The position numbers and the translations under genes are program-made. Shown one piece after another: positions 8,837 through 16,277 of a stretch of 64,000 bases of DNA. Within the stretch, counting starts at the first letter, position 1; every line of letters begins with the position of its first letter. The notes beneath the pieces are model-generated. The model searched no databases and was not told where the DNA came from. It saw only the letters and a list, made by a program, of their open reading frames with translations. Origin of the DNA: Erysipelotrichales bacterium (GTDB lineage: Bacteria; Bacillota_I; Bacilli_A; Erysipelotrichales; Erysipelotrichaceae); assembly GCA_910575705.1 (NCBI GenBank), contig CAJTFG010000001.1, positions 1-64,000 of the forward strand. The letters run 5' to 3'.

Positions 8837-8845
8837 ATTATACCA
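8837..8845 (-). promoter_or_regulatory. Extended -10 promoter of rarA
   Basis: TGGTATAAT on the minus strand, about 25 bases ahead of the rarA start and just past the terminator of the upstream gene. The -35 region is poor, which is usual for extended -10 promoters. Confidence 0.5.
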
Positions 8846-8855
8846 TAACTTATAT

Positions 8856-8886
8856 GTAAAAAGCCCTGTCCGCATAGGAACAGGGC
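8856..8886 (-). terminator. Terminator after the downstream Spo0A-like gene
   Basis: GCCCTGT pairs with ACAGGGC around a ten-base loop, followed by TTTTTAC on the minus strand. It separates the Spo0A-like genes from rarA. Confidence 0.85.
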
Positions 8887-8904
8887 ATACCACACACCAG
8901 TCAG

Positions 8905-9249
8905 CTAATCCAAATATTCTAAAATCATAGAGATGAACTGTTTATTTGTCGGTTTCCCTTTATCCCGATGAATCGTGTTCCCGAACAATCTGTACAGTTC
9001 TTCACTATTCCCTTCTTCAAATGCCAGTTCGACGGCACTCCGAATACAGCTCTCAACATTATACACCGTAGTGCGGTTCATTTCTGCCACTTCTTTATAC
9101 AACGCCATCATCCCACCATAAAGCAATTTTCTGTTGCCATTGATCAGCTCCAGTATATTTCTTATATACAGAAATCCTAATAAATTTGAACGTATCCCAA
9201 AGCGGACTAACACTTCACTAATTTTCCCCCGTTCTATCTGTTTTGTCAT
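8905..9249 (-). CDS. Stand-alone Spo0A C-terminal (effector) domain protein, copy 1
   Basis: A protein of about 114 residues that aligns along its whole length with the DNA-binding domain of the sporulation regulator Spo0A. It has the RFGIRSNLLGFLYIRN start (compare IHEIGVPAHIKGYLYLR in Spo0A), the recognition region RTTVYNVESCIRSAVELAF, and the near-invariant end LFGNT...KGKPTNKQFISMI. The phosphoacceptor receiver domain is absent, so it cannot be controlled by the phosphorelay in the usual way. It could bind 0A-box DNA constitutively, compete with Spo0A or dimerise with it. The ATG at 9249 is chosen because GGGGGAG lies just upstream; the longer frame begins with TTG inside that ribosome site. 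A paralogue lies directly upstream. Confidence 0.85.
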   Translation of the reverse strand: MTKQIERGKISEVLVRFGIRSNLLGFLYIRNILELINGNRKLLYGGMMALYKEVAEMNRTTVYNVESCIRSAVELAFEEGNSEELYRLFGNTIHRDKGKPTNKQFISMILEYLD

Positions 9250-9268
9250 GTATGCTCCCCCTTTCAAA

Positions 9269-9284
9269 TATATTATGTTTTACA
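9269..9284 (-). promoter_or_regulatory. Upstream element shared by both Spo0A-like genes (copy 1)
   Basis: Minus strand TGTAAAACATAATATA, about 20 bases before the start codon. The paralogue has TGTAAATCATAATATA at the same distance. The CATAATATA part fits the CATAnnnTA pattern of mother-cell sporulation promoters, but no convincing -35 was found. Confidence 0.4.
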
Positions 9285-9453
9285 TACTATGGATATGGAA
9301 CCGAAAATCCTCGAATTTTGTAGATAATCACAGTATGCCAATAAAGAAAGTCATTGCTTTCCTGTTGTTATACATATTTGCACATCTAAGGAATCTTCAT
9401 ATGCTGCCATCGGAAAAGCGCTCATCTTCAAGCACCATCTTCCAACAGACTCG

Positions 9454-9792
9454 TCATTTCAAATACCATAATATCGTCGAAATAAATTGCTTATTAGTAG
9501 GCTTCGCCTTATCACGGCTGATCGTACTTCCAAACAGCTTATATAACTCTTCCGTATTGCCCTGTTCAAACGTCGACTCTATCGCACTTCGGATCCTGCT
9601 TTCTACATTTTTATACGTGGTATTGTTTTTAATAGCGACCACCTTATATAATTCCATCATTCCTCCGTGAATATTACCATCTCCTTTCCTTAAGATATCC
9701 AAAATATCAACCAGATACTGAAAACCATATAAATCCGTCCTTACACCTATCTGTATCAAAATTCCAACAATTCCCTCTTTTATCGTATCCAT
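9454..9792 (-). CDS. Stand-alone Spo0A C-terminal (effector) domain protein, copy 2
   Basis: A 112-residue paralogue of the gene just downstream, with the same full-length match to the Spo0A DNA-binding domain (QIGVRTDLYGFQYLVDIL, TTYKNVESRIRSAIESTFEQG, LFGST...KAKPTNKQFIS) and no receiver domain. The helix-turn-helix residues are largely conserved between the two, while the N-terminal half differs more. GAAGGGAGAG precedes the ATG. About 200 bases separate the two genes, each with its own copy of a shared upstream element, so they are likely transcribed independently after a duplication. Confidence 0.85.
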   Translation of the reverse strand: MDTIKEGIVGILIQIGVRTDLYGFQYLVDILDILRKGDGNIHGGMMELYKVVAIKNNTTYKNVESRIRSAIESTFEQGNTEELYKLFGSTISRDKAKPTNKQFISTILWYLK

Positions 9793-9812
9793 AATACTCT
9801 CCCTTCAACAGG

Positions 9813-9828
9813 TATATTATGATTTACA
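9813..9828 (-). promoter_or_regulatory. Upstream element shared by both Spo0A-like genes (copy 2)
   Basis: Minus strand TGTAAATCATAATATA, about 21 bases before the start codon, matching 15 of 16 bases of the copy at 9269-9284. Confidence 0.4.
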
Positions 9829-10009
9829 ATTTTTACAATCATCAACGAATGAACGCGAATAAAGAAGAATTTTGAAGAAATAAAACGGTATTTAACTACC
9901 TGTAGTTATTTATGCATTCTTCATATGAAAATAATGCAAAAAACAGGTCAGCCGACATCATATAAACCCATATCGTACACAGAATATACATATCCCCAAG
10001 GAGGTATTT

Positions 10010-10153
10010 ATGAAACAAAACCATACACAAAAAACAACATCATCCACACAGGATACGCCGGAAAAAACAGCCGGCAATAATCAATGGACAAATAACAACC
10101 TGCGATATTATCCAGATAAAAGAAAACGGCAGGACGGACCCGGCGGCAACTAG
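10010..10153 (+). CDS. Small unrecognised protein (47 residues)
   Basis: A short frame with a very strong ribosome site (AAGGAGG, 6 bases before ATG) and a rho-independent terminator right after its stop. Both argue that it is translated. The protein is polar and low in complexity in its first half (Thr, Ser, Gln, Asn) and ends in a basic motif followed by DGPGGN. It has no signal peptide or membrane segment. I do not recognise a family. It stands alone, opposite to the tRNA cluster. Confidence 0.55.
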   Translation: MKQNHTQKTTSSTQDTPEKTAGNNQWTNNNLRYYPDKRKRQDGPGGN

Positions 10154-10167
10154 AAATGCTCTTCCTA

Positions 10168-10222
10168 TCACAAAAAAAAGCTCTTAAATAAAGAAATTCT
10201 TTATCTAAGAGCTTTTTCTTTT
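10168..10222. terminator. Bidirectional terminator between the small ORF and the tRNA cluster
   Basis: AAAAAGCTCTTA pairs with TAAGAGCTTTTT, and an inner GATAAAGAA/TTCTTTATT stem extends the hairpin. T runs lie on both sides, so it can end transcription of the small ORF (plus) and of the tRNA operon (minus). Confidence 0.85.
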
Positions 10223-10225
10223 TCA

Positions 10226-10301
10226 TGGTGGTTCCGGTCGGAATCGAACCAACGACACAAGGATTTTCAGTCCTTTGCTCTACCGACTGAGCTACGGAAC
10301 C
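10226..10301 (-). tRNA. tRNA-Phe (GAA)
   Basis: Complete cloverleaf with encoded CCA; acceptor GGTTCCG/CGGAACC; anticodon loop CTGAAAA gives GAA. Last gene of a seven-tRNA minus-strand cluster. Confidence 0.95.
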
Positions 10302-10304
10302 ATT

Positions 10305-10381
<77 letters not shown>

Positions 10382-10435
10382 ATGTGTAATATGCTATTCA
10401 ATTTTCAAAAGCGATCCATCGGCGCCTTTTCTAAA

Positions 10436-10526
10436 TGGCGGAGGAACTGGGATTCGAACCCAGGCGCCAGTTTCCCGACCTACCGGTTTTCAAGACCGGA
10501 CCCTTCAACCACTTGGGTATTCCTCC
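10436..10526 (-). tRNA. tRNA-Ser (TGA)
   Basis: Class II tRNA with a long variable arm. The anticodon loop reads TGA; acceptor GGAGGAA/TTCCTCC; CCA encoded. Confidence 0.95.
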
Positions 10527-10538
10527 AGATTTGTCAAA

Positions 10539-10615
10539 TGGTGGACCCTGTAGGACTCGAACCTACGACCCACCGGTTATGAGCCGGATGCTCTGACCAA
10601 CTGAGCTAAGGGTCC
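10539..10615 (-). tRNA. tRNA with CAT anticodon, probably tRNA-Ile2 (lysidine-modified)
   Basis: Cloverleaf with acceptor GGACCCT, anticodon loop CTCATAA and encoded CCA. The body resembles the Bacillus minor tRNA-Ile whose CAT anticodon is modified by TilS. The next tRNA upstream has the GGTTCATACCC arm of elongator Met, so this one is more likely Ile2. An elongator-Met identity cannot be excluded by eye. Confidence 0.8.
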
Positions 10616-10627
10616 AATTAACCAAGA

Positions 10628-10704
10628 TGGTGGCGGGGGTGGGACTTGAACCCACGACCTTCCGGGTATGAACCGGATGCTCTAGCCAACTAAGCTACCC
10701 AGCC
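10628..10704 (-). tRNA. tRNA-Met elongator (CAT)
   Basis: Cloverleaf with a GGTTCATACCC anticodon arm typical of elongator Met, and encoded CCA. The acceptor stem GGCTGGG/CCCCGCC contains one U-C mismatch at pair 4-69. Confidence 0.85.
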
Positions 10705-10715
10705 ATTTTTTCAAA

Positions 10716-10792
10716 TGGTCGGGATGACAGGATTTGAACCTGCGACCCCTTGATCCCAAATCAAGTGCACTACCAAGCTGTGCTACATCCCG
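10716..10792 (-). tRNA. tRNA-Pro (TGG)
   Basis: Acceptor CGGGATG/CATCCCG, anticodon loop TTTGGGA, encoded CCA. Confidence 0.95.
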
Positions 10793-10820
10793 ATGTTAAC
10801 TCAAGTCTTCATCTAATGAA

Positions 10821-10897
10821 TGGCGCGCCCAGTAGGAATCGAACCCGCAACCTTTTGATCCGTAGTCAAACGCTCTATCCAGTTGAGCTATGGGCGC
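10821..10897 (-). tRNA. tRNA-Arg (ACG)
   Basis: Acceptor GCGCCCA/TGGGCGC, anticodon loop CTACGGA, encoded CCA. First gene of the cluster after the promoter. Confidence 0.95.
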
Positions 10898-10931
10898 AAT
10901 TTTTATCATTCGCACTTATCAGCGCTTATTA

Positions 10932-10960
10932 ATAATACCAAACTATTCCCAAATATGCAA
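10932..10960 (-). promoter_or_regulatory. SigA promoter of the seven-tRNA cluster
   Basis: Minus strand: TTGCAT (10960-10955), 17-base spacer ending in TGG, TATTAT (10937-10932), about 35 bases ahead of tRNA-Arg. Confidence 0.7.
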
Positions 10961-10997
10961 GTCCTTTTTGCACTTTTTTATAAGGGCAAAAATAGGA

Positions 10998-11022
10998 TAA
11001 AAACCGAATGCACGCATTCGGT
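10998..11022 (-). terminator. Terminator of the V-type ATPase operon
   Basis: AACCGAATGC and GCATTCGGTT form a ten-bp stem followed by TTTTA, directly after the stop of the last ATPase gene. Confidence 0.85.
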
Positions 11023-11649
11023 TTATCTGTTGTTTTCATGATCCTTATGAAGCTTGATCACTTTCTGTCGGGAGAATTCTTCACGTTCCTTCTCCTCCAA
11101 AGCATCCGAGATGAATTTAATGTTTCCCTCAAATTCCGGAATCACGATATTCTTCAATGCGTTCGCCCGTTTCTGCGCCTTGCGGATCGCATTGGCTAAG
11201 CGATACACACTGTTTTCAACCTCTGCCAAAACGGCAGTCATCTCCTTGACCTGATGAAAGTATAACACCGCTAGATCAAAACGGGAATTCACTCTCTCCA
11301 ATCCATAATTCAACATAAGAGGTTTTTTCTCGTAATGAATTTTCGGTATCTCGACACCCATTACACTTCGATATTCCACCGCAATTCCGTCATCGATCGG
11401 AACCGCCCGCGCCAGATTACCGACGACTCCTAAACTCACATTTGCATCCTGCAATGCAAGATAGGCACGCTGATACGTATCGGTAATCTCATTGCGCAAA
11501 AGCTTGACATCATCTAGTAGATTCATCATCTCCCGCGTCAATATATTACGTTTGCGATCCATCAACTCATATCCCATCTTCGCTAACGCATGGGACTTCT
11601 TAATCGCCATCAGATTTCCCTTTGTAGGAAAGACTTGCTTATTTGCCAT
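11023..11649 (-). CDS. atpD: V-type ATPase subunit D
   Basis: A 208-residue, highly helical protein matching the central-shaft subunit D of V/A-type ATPases. The N-terminal FPTKGNLMAIKKSHALAKMG is the family hallmark, and long coiled-coil helices are predicted at both ends. Subunit D turns inside the A3B3 head and couples ATP chemistry to the membrane ring. The gene starts 2 bases after the stop of subunit B and is the last of nine co-transcribed genes; a strong terminator follows. In the V-ATPase naming used here this is ntpD/atpD, not the F-type beta subunit. Confidence 0.95.
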   Translation of the reverse strand: MANKQVFPTKGNLMAIKKSHALAKMGYELMDRKRNILTREMMNLLDDVKLLRNEITDTYQRAYLALQDANVSLGVVGNLARAVPIDDGIAVEYRSVMGVEIPKIHYEKKPLMLNYGLERVNSRFDLAVLYFHQVKEMTAVLAEVENSVYRLANAIRKAQKRANALKNIVIPEFEGNIKFISDALEEKEREEFSRQKVIKLHKDHENNR

Positions 11650-11651
11650 GG

Positions 11652-13094
11652 TTATCTGCCTGCGGCCTTCATTTCCTGAATAATTGCGGCATCACGAAGA
11701 TCAAACATCGTCACGGCACGGTCATGATCATAATATAGATCCAGCACCTCGTCATCCACGCGGTCAAGTTCTTCTCGAGGAAGCACAGAAAGCAGATTCC
11801 AGCCCAGATCCAAAGTTTCACAAATATCCCGGTTGCTGTCAAATCCCTGTGAAAGGAAATACGTCTCAAACAAAGAACCGAACTTCATATACTTCTTATC
11901 CGTATCGCTTAGCTCATCTTCGCCGATAACCGATGCAAGGCTGCGTGCATCCTGCACTTTCGCATAACAAGCAAACAGCTGATTGCTTACATCAGAATGA
12001 TCTTTTCGCGTATATCCTTCACCGATGCCGTCTTTCATCAAACGTGACAAAGAAGGAAGAACACCGACAGGAGGATACACTCCCATCTGATGAAGATTCC
12101 TATCCAAAACGATCTGACCTTCCGTAATATATCCCGTCAAATCCGGTATCGGATGCGTGATATCGTCATTAGGCATCGTCAATATCGGGATCTGAGTTAC
12201 AGAACCCTTTGCCCCGTGCACAATACCCGCTCTTTCATACAAAGAAGCCAGATCGGAATACAAGTATCCAGGATATCCCTTTCGACCGGGGATTTCTCCC
12301 TTACTGCTGGAAAACTCACGAAGCGCTTCACAATACGATGTAATATCCGTCAAGATGACCAATATGTGCATATCATGCTCAAATGCCAAATACTCTGCCA
12401 CAGTCAGTGCACAGCGCGGTGTCAGTATACGTTCGATAATCGGATCGTTAGCCAGATTGACGAACATGACGACCCTATCCATTACCCCAGCTTCCTCAAA
12501 AGAACGCTTAAAGTAATCCGCCACATCATTTTTTACACCCATCGCCGCAAATACGATACCGAAGTTCTTTCCATCTCCCTCAGATATCTTTGCCTGCTTT
12601 ACAAGCTGTACAGCTAATTCATTATGCGGCATTCCCGAACCTGAAAAGATCGGTAATTTCTGCCCACGGATCAATGTCGTCAATGCATCGATACTCGAAA
12701 TACCGGTATTGATATAGTTTCTCGGATATACACGGGAAACAGGATTCAAAGGCTGTCCGTTAATATCCATGCTCTTTGATGCATAAATCTCTCCCAAGCC
12801 ATCGATCGGCTTGCCGGCACCGCTGAAAACACGTCCCAAAACTTCTTTAGACAACGGCATTTCCATCGGTTTCCCAAGAAAACGGGTTCTCGTATTTTTT
12901 AAAGACAGCGCATTGGTTCCTTCAAACACCTGTATAACAGCACGTTCTCCATCAATCTGAACAACGCGCCCCATACGCTTCGTACCATCATCGCAGGCAA
13001 TCTCTACCATTTCATCAAAGCTGACATCCTGAACATGATCAAGAAAAATCAGAGGGCCATTAACCTGCTGCAATCCTAAATATTGTAGACCCAT
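11652..13094 (-). CDS. atpB: V-type ATPase subunit B
   Basis: The non-catalytic nucleotide-binding subunit of the A3B3 head, about 480 residues. It lacks a canonical P-loop, having [13 protein letters not shown] where the catalytic subunit has GxxGxGKT. It carries [35 protein letters not shown] in the family-typical arrangement. The frame is open to 13133, but the ATG at 13094 follows GGAAGGAGGGG and gives the normal N-terminus (MGLQYLGL), leaving a 16-base gap after subunit A. Confidence 0.95.
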   Translation of the reverse strand: MGLQYLGLQQVNGPLIFLDHVQDVSFDEMVEIACDDGTKRMGRVVQIDGERAVIQVFEGTNALSLKNTRTRFLGKPMEMPLSKEVLGRVFSGAGKPIDGLGEIYASKSMDINGQPLNPVSRVYPRNYINTGISSIDALTTLIRGQKLPIFSGSGMPHNELAVQLVKQAKISEGDGKNFGIVFAAMGVKNDVADYFKRSFEEAGVMDRVVMFVNLANDPIIERILTPRCALTVAEYLAFEHDMHILVILTDITSYCEALREFSSSKGEIPGRKGYPGYLYSDLASLYERAGIVHGAKGSVTQIPILTMPNDDITHPIPDLTGYITEGQIVLDRNLHQMGVYPPVGVLPSLSRLMKDGIGEGYTRKDHSDVSNQLFACYAKVQDARSLASVIGEDELSDTDKKYMKFGSLFETYFLSQGFDSNRDICETLDLGWNLLSVLPREELDRVDDEVLDLYYDHDRAVTMFDLRDAAIIQEMKAAGR

Positions 13095-13110
13095 GACAAC
13101 CCCTCCTTCC

Positions 13111-14859
13111 TTACAATCCCGCAATCGTTTCATCGATCATCGTAAAGTAATCTTCCAATTTCTCCAGATGATCGTTGGATACATCATATTTTATCTTTAT
13201 CACTTTTTCATATAATCCAGACTGTATGAGGTACTGTATGGATTTCCCGGAAGCGATCACTTCCTTGCTTCGCTTATATAAATGAAGGATTATGTCCATC
13301 ATCCTCAGCTGCTTCTGCAAAGGAACGTAGGTATCATCCTTATGAAATGCATTCTGCTGCAAAAATCCTACGCGAATTACCCGGCTGATCTCAATGATCA
13401 GCTTCTGATCATCCGGCAGCACATCGCTACCGATCAGCTTGACGATCTCCATCAGCTTTGCCTCTTCTCCTAACAGCGCCATGATCTGCTGACGATCACG
13501 CAAAAAGCGCGGACTGACATTCTTGTTATACCACTTTGTCAGATCTCCGACATATTCCGAATAGCTCTGCGTCCAGTTAACGGCCGCATAATGCCTCGCA
13601 TAAGCAAGCGCTTTATCAAGGGCCCAAAAACAACGGACAAAGCGTTTGGTATTTTGTGTAACCGGTTCTGAAAAATCCGCTCCCTGCGGCGACACCGCAC
13701 CGATAATGGATACCGATCCTTCACTGTCATTCAAATTTTTCATATAACCGGCACGCTCATAAAACTGCGATATCCGCGAAGGAAGATAGGCAGGAAAGCC
13801 TTCTTCTGCCGGCATTTCTTCCAACCGTCCGCTGATCTCTCTCAATGCCTCTGCCCAACGGGATGTGGAATCCGCCATAATAGCAACATGATATCCCATA
13901 TCACGGTAATACTCAGCCAAGGTAAGTCCGGTATATACGCTCGCCTCACGAGCTGCAACCGGCATATTGGACGTATTGGCGATCAAAACCGTACGATCGG
14001 TCAACGGTCTTTGTGACTTCGGGTCGATCAGTTCCGTAAATTCTTCCAATACCTGCGTCATTTCATTTCCGCGTTCACCGCAGCCGATATAAATAATGAT
14101 ATCAGCATCACACCATTTTGCCAGCTGATGCTGCATCATCGTTTTTCCCGTTCCGAATCCTCCCGGAACAGCGGCAGTTCCTCCTTTAGCGATCGGAAAT
14201 AGCGTATCGACGATACGCTGACCGCTAACTAAAGGAATACTGATCGGCAGACGTTCCTTAACCGGACGTGCCTGCTTGATCGGCCAGCGCTGACATAAGG
14301 ACAGCTCCTCTATACCCCCTTCTGGTGTTTTCAGCTTCACGATCGTATCATGAAGGCGATATTGTCCGTCTTTTTTCACTTCCAGCACTTCACCATGCAT
14401 TTTAGGGGGAACCATCAGACGATGCTCGATCAGATCCGTTTCCGGTATCACGGCATAGATCATCCCTTCAGACAATATATCTCCTACGTTTACCTTTATC
14501 GTCACATCCCACTTTTTTTCTTTATCCAGCGGATCCACATTGCTGCCGGTCGGTATAAAAGCACCGGATGCTTCCGCAATCGTCTTCAGCGGACGCTCCA
14601 CTCCGTCGAATATGTTTCTAAGAATTCCCGGACCAAGCGTTACCGATATCGGACTGCCGGTTGGATATACCGGTTCTCCCGGTTTCAATCCGGTGGTAGA
14701 TTCATATACCTGAATGGTCGTAAACTCCCTATCAATGGAGATTACCTCCCCCATCAGCTTCTTTTTTCCTACATATGCCATTTCCAGCATAGAAAAATCA
14801 ACCGTATCTTTTACTTTAACGACCGGTCCGTTGATGGAATAAATCACATTTTCACTCAC
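13111..14859 (-). CDS. atpA: V-type ATPase catalytic subunit A
   Basis: The 582-residue catalytic subunit. Visible are the P-loop GGFGTGKTM (about residues 231-239), the GERGNEM glutamate switch region, the non-homologous insert typical of V/A-type alpha chains (about 120-200), and the [22 protein letters not shown] signature. The start is a GTG preceded by GAGGTGATGAT. Length and motifs are normal. Such bacterial enzymes either use ATP to pump H+ or Na+ outwards or run in reverse to make ATP; the direction cannot be told from this gene. Confidence 0.96.
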   Translation of the reverse strand: MSENVIYSINGPVVKVKDTVDFSMLEMAYVGKKKLMGEVISIDREFTTIQVYESTTGLKPGEPVYPTGSPISVTLGPGILRNIFDGVERPLKTIAEASGAFIPTGSNVDPLDKEKKWDVTIKVNVGDILSEGMIYAVIPETDLIEHRLMVPPKMHGEVLEVKKDGQYRLHDTIVKLKTPEGGIEELSLCQRWPIKQARPVKERLPISIPLVSGQRIVDTLFPIAKGGTAAVPGGFGTGKTMMQHQLAKWCDADIIIYIGCGERGNEMTQVLEEFTELIDPKSQRPLTDRTVLIANTSNMPVAAREASVYTGLTLAEYYRDMGYHVAIMADSTSRWAEALREISGRLEEMPAEEGFPAYLPSRISQFYERAGYMKNLNDSEGSVSIIGAVSPQGADFSEPVTQNTKRFVRCFWALDKALAYARHYAAVNWTQSYSEYVGDLTKWYNKNVSPRFLRDRQQIMALLGEEAKLMEIVKLIGSDVLPDDQKLIIEISRVIRVGFLQQNAFHKDDTYVPLQKQLRMMDIILHLYKRSKEVIASGKSIQYLIQSGLYEKVIKIKYDVSNDHLEKLEDYFTMIDETIAGL

Positions 14860-14884
14860 ATCATCACCTCATTTGCATCCGGCT

Positions 14885-15481
14885 CTATCCGCGAACCGCC
14901 AATGACGAATTCGCATAAAACCAAGCTTTCTCATCTTCCAGATGAGTATCAAGCGTTTCATCCACAACCATGCCTGCACGTTCGTCTTCCATGCGGAAAC
15001 CACCGAGCTGAATATGCGGATCTACCGCTACCTTCACATGATCAAATCCTTGAAAAATCTCCTTATAACGCTGTTCATCACACGCTCCGATATAAAAGAC
15101 GACATCTTCCGTCAGCGCAGATACATGAAGCTGGCTGAGCTTTTGCTTCATATGACGAACGTACGCATCCGTTTGCACAAATGCCTGCAATTTTTTGGAC
15201 GCCTGCATAAAAATCTCCGCTGTCAGCGCATCCCTCTCCTGCATCAATCGACGATTTCTCTCTTCATTGATCCTACTGTTTTTTACCGTATACTCCGCCG
15301 TCAGATCTTTCAGTTCCTGTTCCAGAAAAGCTTTTGCTTCTTTCTGTGCTTCTTCATGAATCTCCGCAATCGCCTTTTCCTTCACAGCTTCCTGTTCCTG
15401 CTTCAATCTTTCTATTTCCGCCTGTGACTGACGTTTGATATCATTTAAAAAATACTGCTTTATATCCTTTATTTCTTGCAT
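14885..15481 (-). CDS. V-type ATPase subunit E
   Basis: About 198 residues: a long N-terminal coiled coil rich in Lys, Glu and Gln (about 1-100) followed by a globular C-terminal domain ending in the GGFRMEDERAGMVVDETLDTHLE stretch typical of subunit E. It forms the peripheral stalk with subunit G and holds the head static. The ATG at 15481 is preferred over the upstream GTG because GAGGTG lies 6 bases before it. It begins 10 bases after the end of subunit F. Confidence 0.9.
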   Translation of the reverse strand: MQEIKDIKQYFLNDIKRQSQAEIERLKQEQEAVKEKAIAEIHEEAQKEAKAFLEQELKDLTAEYTVKNSRINEERNRRLMQERDALTAEIFMQASKKLQAFVQTDAYVRHMKQKLSQLHVSALTEDVVFYIGACDEQRYKEIFQGFDHVKVAVDPHIQLGGFRMEDERAGMVVDETLDTHLEDEKAWFYANSSLAVRG

Positions 15482-15491
15482 GGTTTTCACC

Positions 15492-15800
15492 TCACAGTTT
15501 TACTCCGATTGCTTCGCTTACATAAGCGTCCATAATTTCACCGATCTTCACCGAACCATGACGATCCGGAATTTCCACGATCAATGGCCGACGCTGTCTC
15601 AGCTTTAACTCCGAAATAATTTCCGGACATGTCTGAATGAGTTTCGTCGTCATCAAAACGACGGCTATATCCTCATCATGCATAGCTTTCTCCAACCCTT
15701 CCAGCACTTCTTCCCGCTCATGGATGACGATACCTTCAATGCCCGCAAGACGCATTCCCATCTGCGTGTCGATATTATCACTCAATAGAAAGAATTTCAT
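15492..15800 (-). CDS. V-type ATPase subunit F
   Basis: A 102-residue protein with the CheY-like alternating fold of subunit F: MKFFLLSDNIDTQMGMRLAG at the start, the VVLMTTKLIQ strand, and PLIVEIPDRHGS near the end. It binds the shaft subunit D. Small, complete, and in the expected place between the proteolipid and subunit E. Confidence 0.93.
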   Translation of the reverse strand: MKFFLLSDNIDTQMGMRLAGIEGIVIHEREEVLEGLEKAMHDEDIAVVLMTTKLIQTCPEIISELKLRQRRPLIVEIPDRHGSVKIGEIMDAYVSEAIGVKL

Positions 15801-15813
15801 AATTTTTCCTCAA

Positions 15814-16257
15814 TTACAGCTTCAACATGATGATCAAAATGGAAATGATCAAACCGTAAATAGCAATACCTTCTCCCAATACGACGAAGATCATCGCTTT
15901 ACCGAAGTTTTTCTCATTTTCAGATACCGCTCCGATCGCTGCCGGAGCACCTGCCGCAACGGCGATACCGCCACCGACAGCAGAAAGTCCGGTTGCTAAA
16001 GCAGCCGCTAAAAATCCCATTCCTTGTGCATTAGATCCGGCCAACTGATCAACCGTCTCCCCTGCAGCATACGCAGTCGCTCCGTTGATCTGAAATACGA
16101 TCACACCAAGCAGCAACGCAAAAAACAGACATATATGCATGATCATTCTCGTTTTAGCGCTCTTTGCATCTACCTTACCGCGGAACACATTTACCAAAGG
16201 CAAAGAAATCAAAACCAAAATCAACAGAGGCAATAACAATTCGAATACGTTCAACAT
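15814..16257 (-). CDS. V-type ATPase proteolipid subunit K (c-ring)
   Basis: About 147 residues with four membrane helices (a duplicated two-helix proteolipid). The third helix is Ala/Gly-rich (GFLAAALATGLSAVGGGIAV) and the fourth carries the ion-binding Glu in VVLGEGIAIYGL. Only this one carboxylate is obvious, as in other V-type double hairpins. The ATG at 16257 is chosen because GGGAGAG lies 8 bases before it. The ring rotates against subunit I to move H+ or Na+; the ion cannot be decided by eye. Confidence 0.93.
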   Translation of the reverse strand: MLNVFELLLPLLILVLISLPLVNVFRGKVDAKSAKTRMIMHICLFFALLLGVIVFQINGATAYAAGETVDQLAGSNAQGMGFLAAALATGLSAVGGGIAVAAGAPAAIGAVSENEKNFGKAMIFVVLGEGIAIYGLIISILIIMLKL

Positions 16258-16277
16258 AATACACACTCTCCCTTTCC

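Noticed and set aside
9471-9480. 0A-box-like TCGTCGAA near the end of the second Spo0A-like gene
   Set aside because: It lies inside a coding end, not upstream of a gene, and differs from the TTGTCGAA core.
14350-15138. Long plus-strand open frame (262 codons) across the V-ATPase A/E genes
   Set aside because: It is antisense to two well-recognised genes, has no ribosome site and encodes a His/Arg-rich sequence typical of shadow frames.
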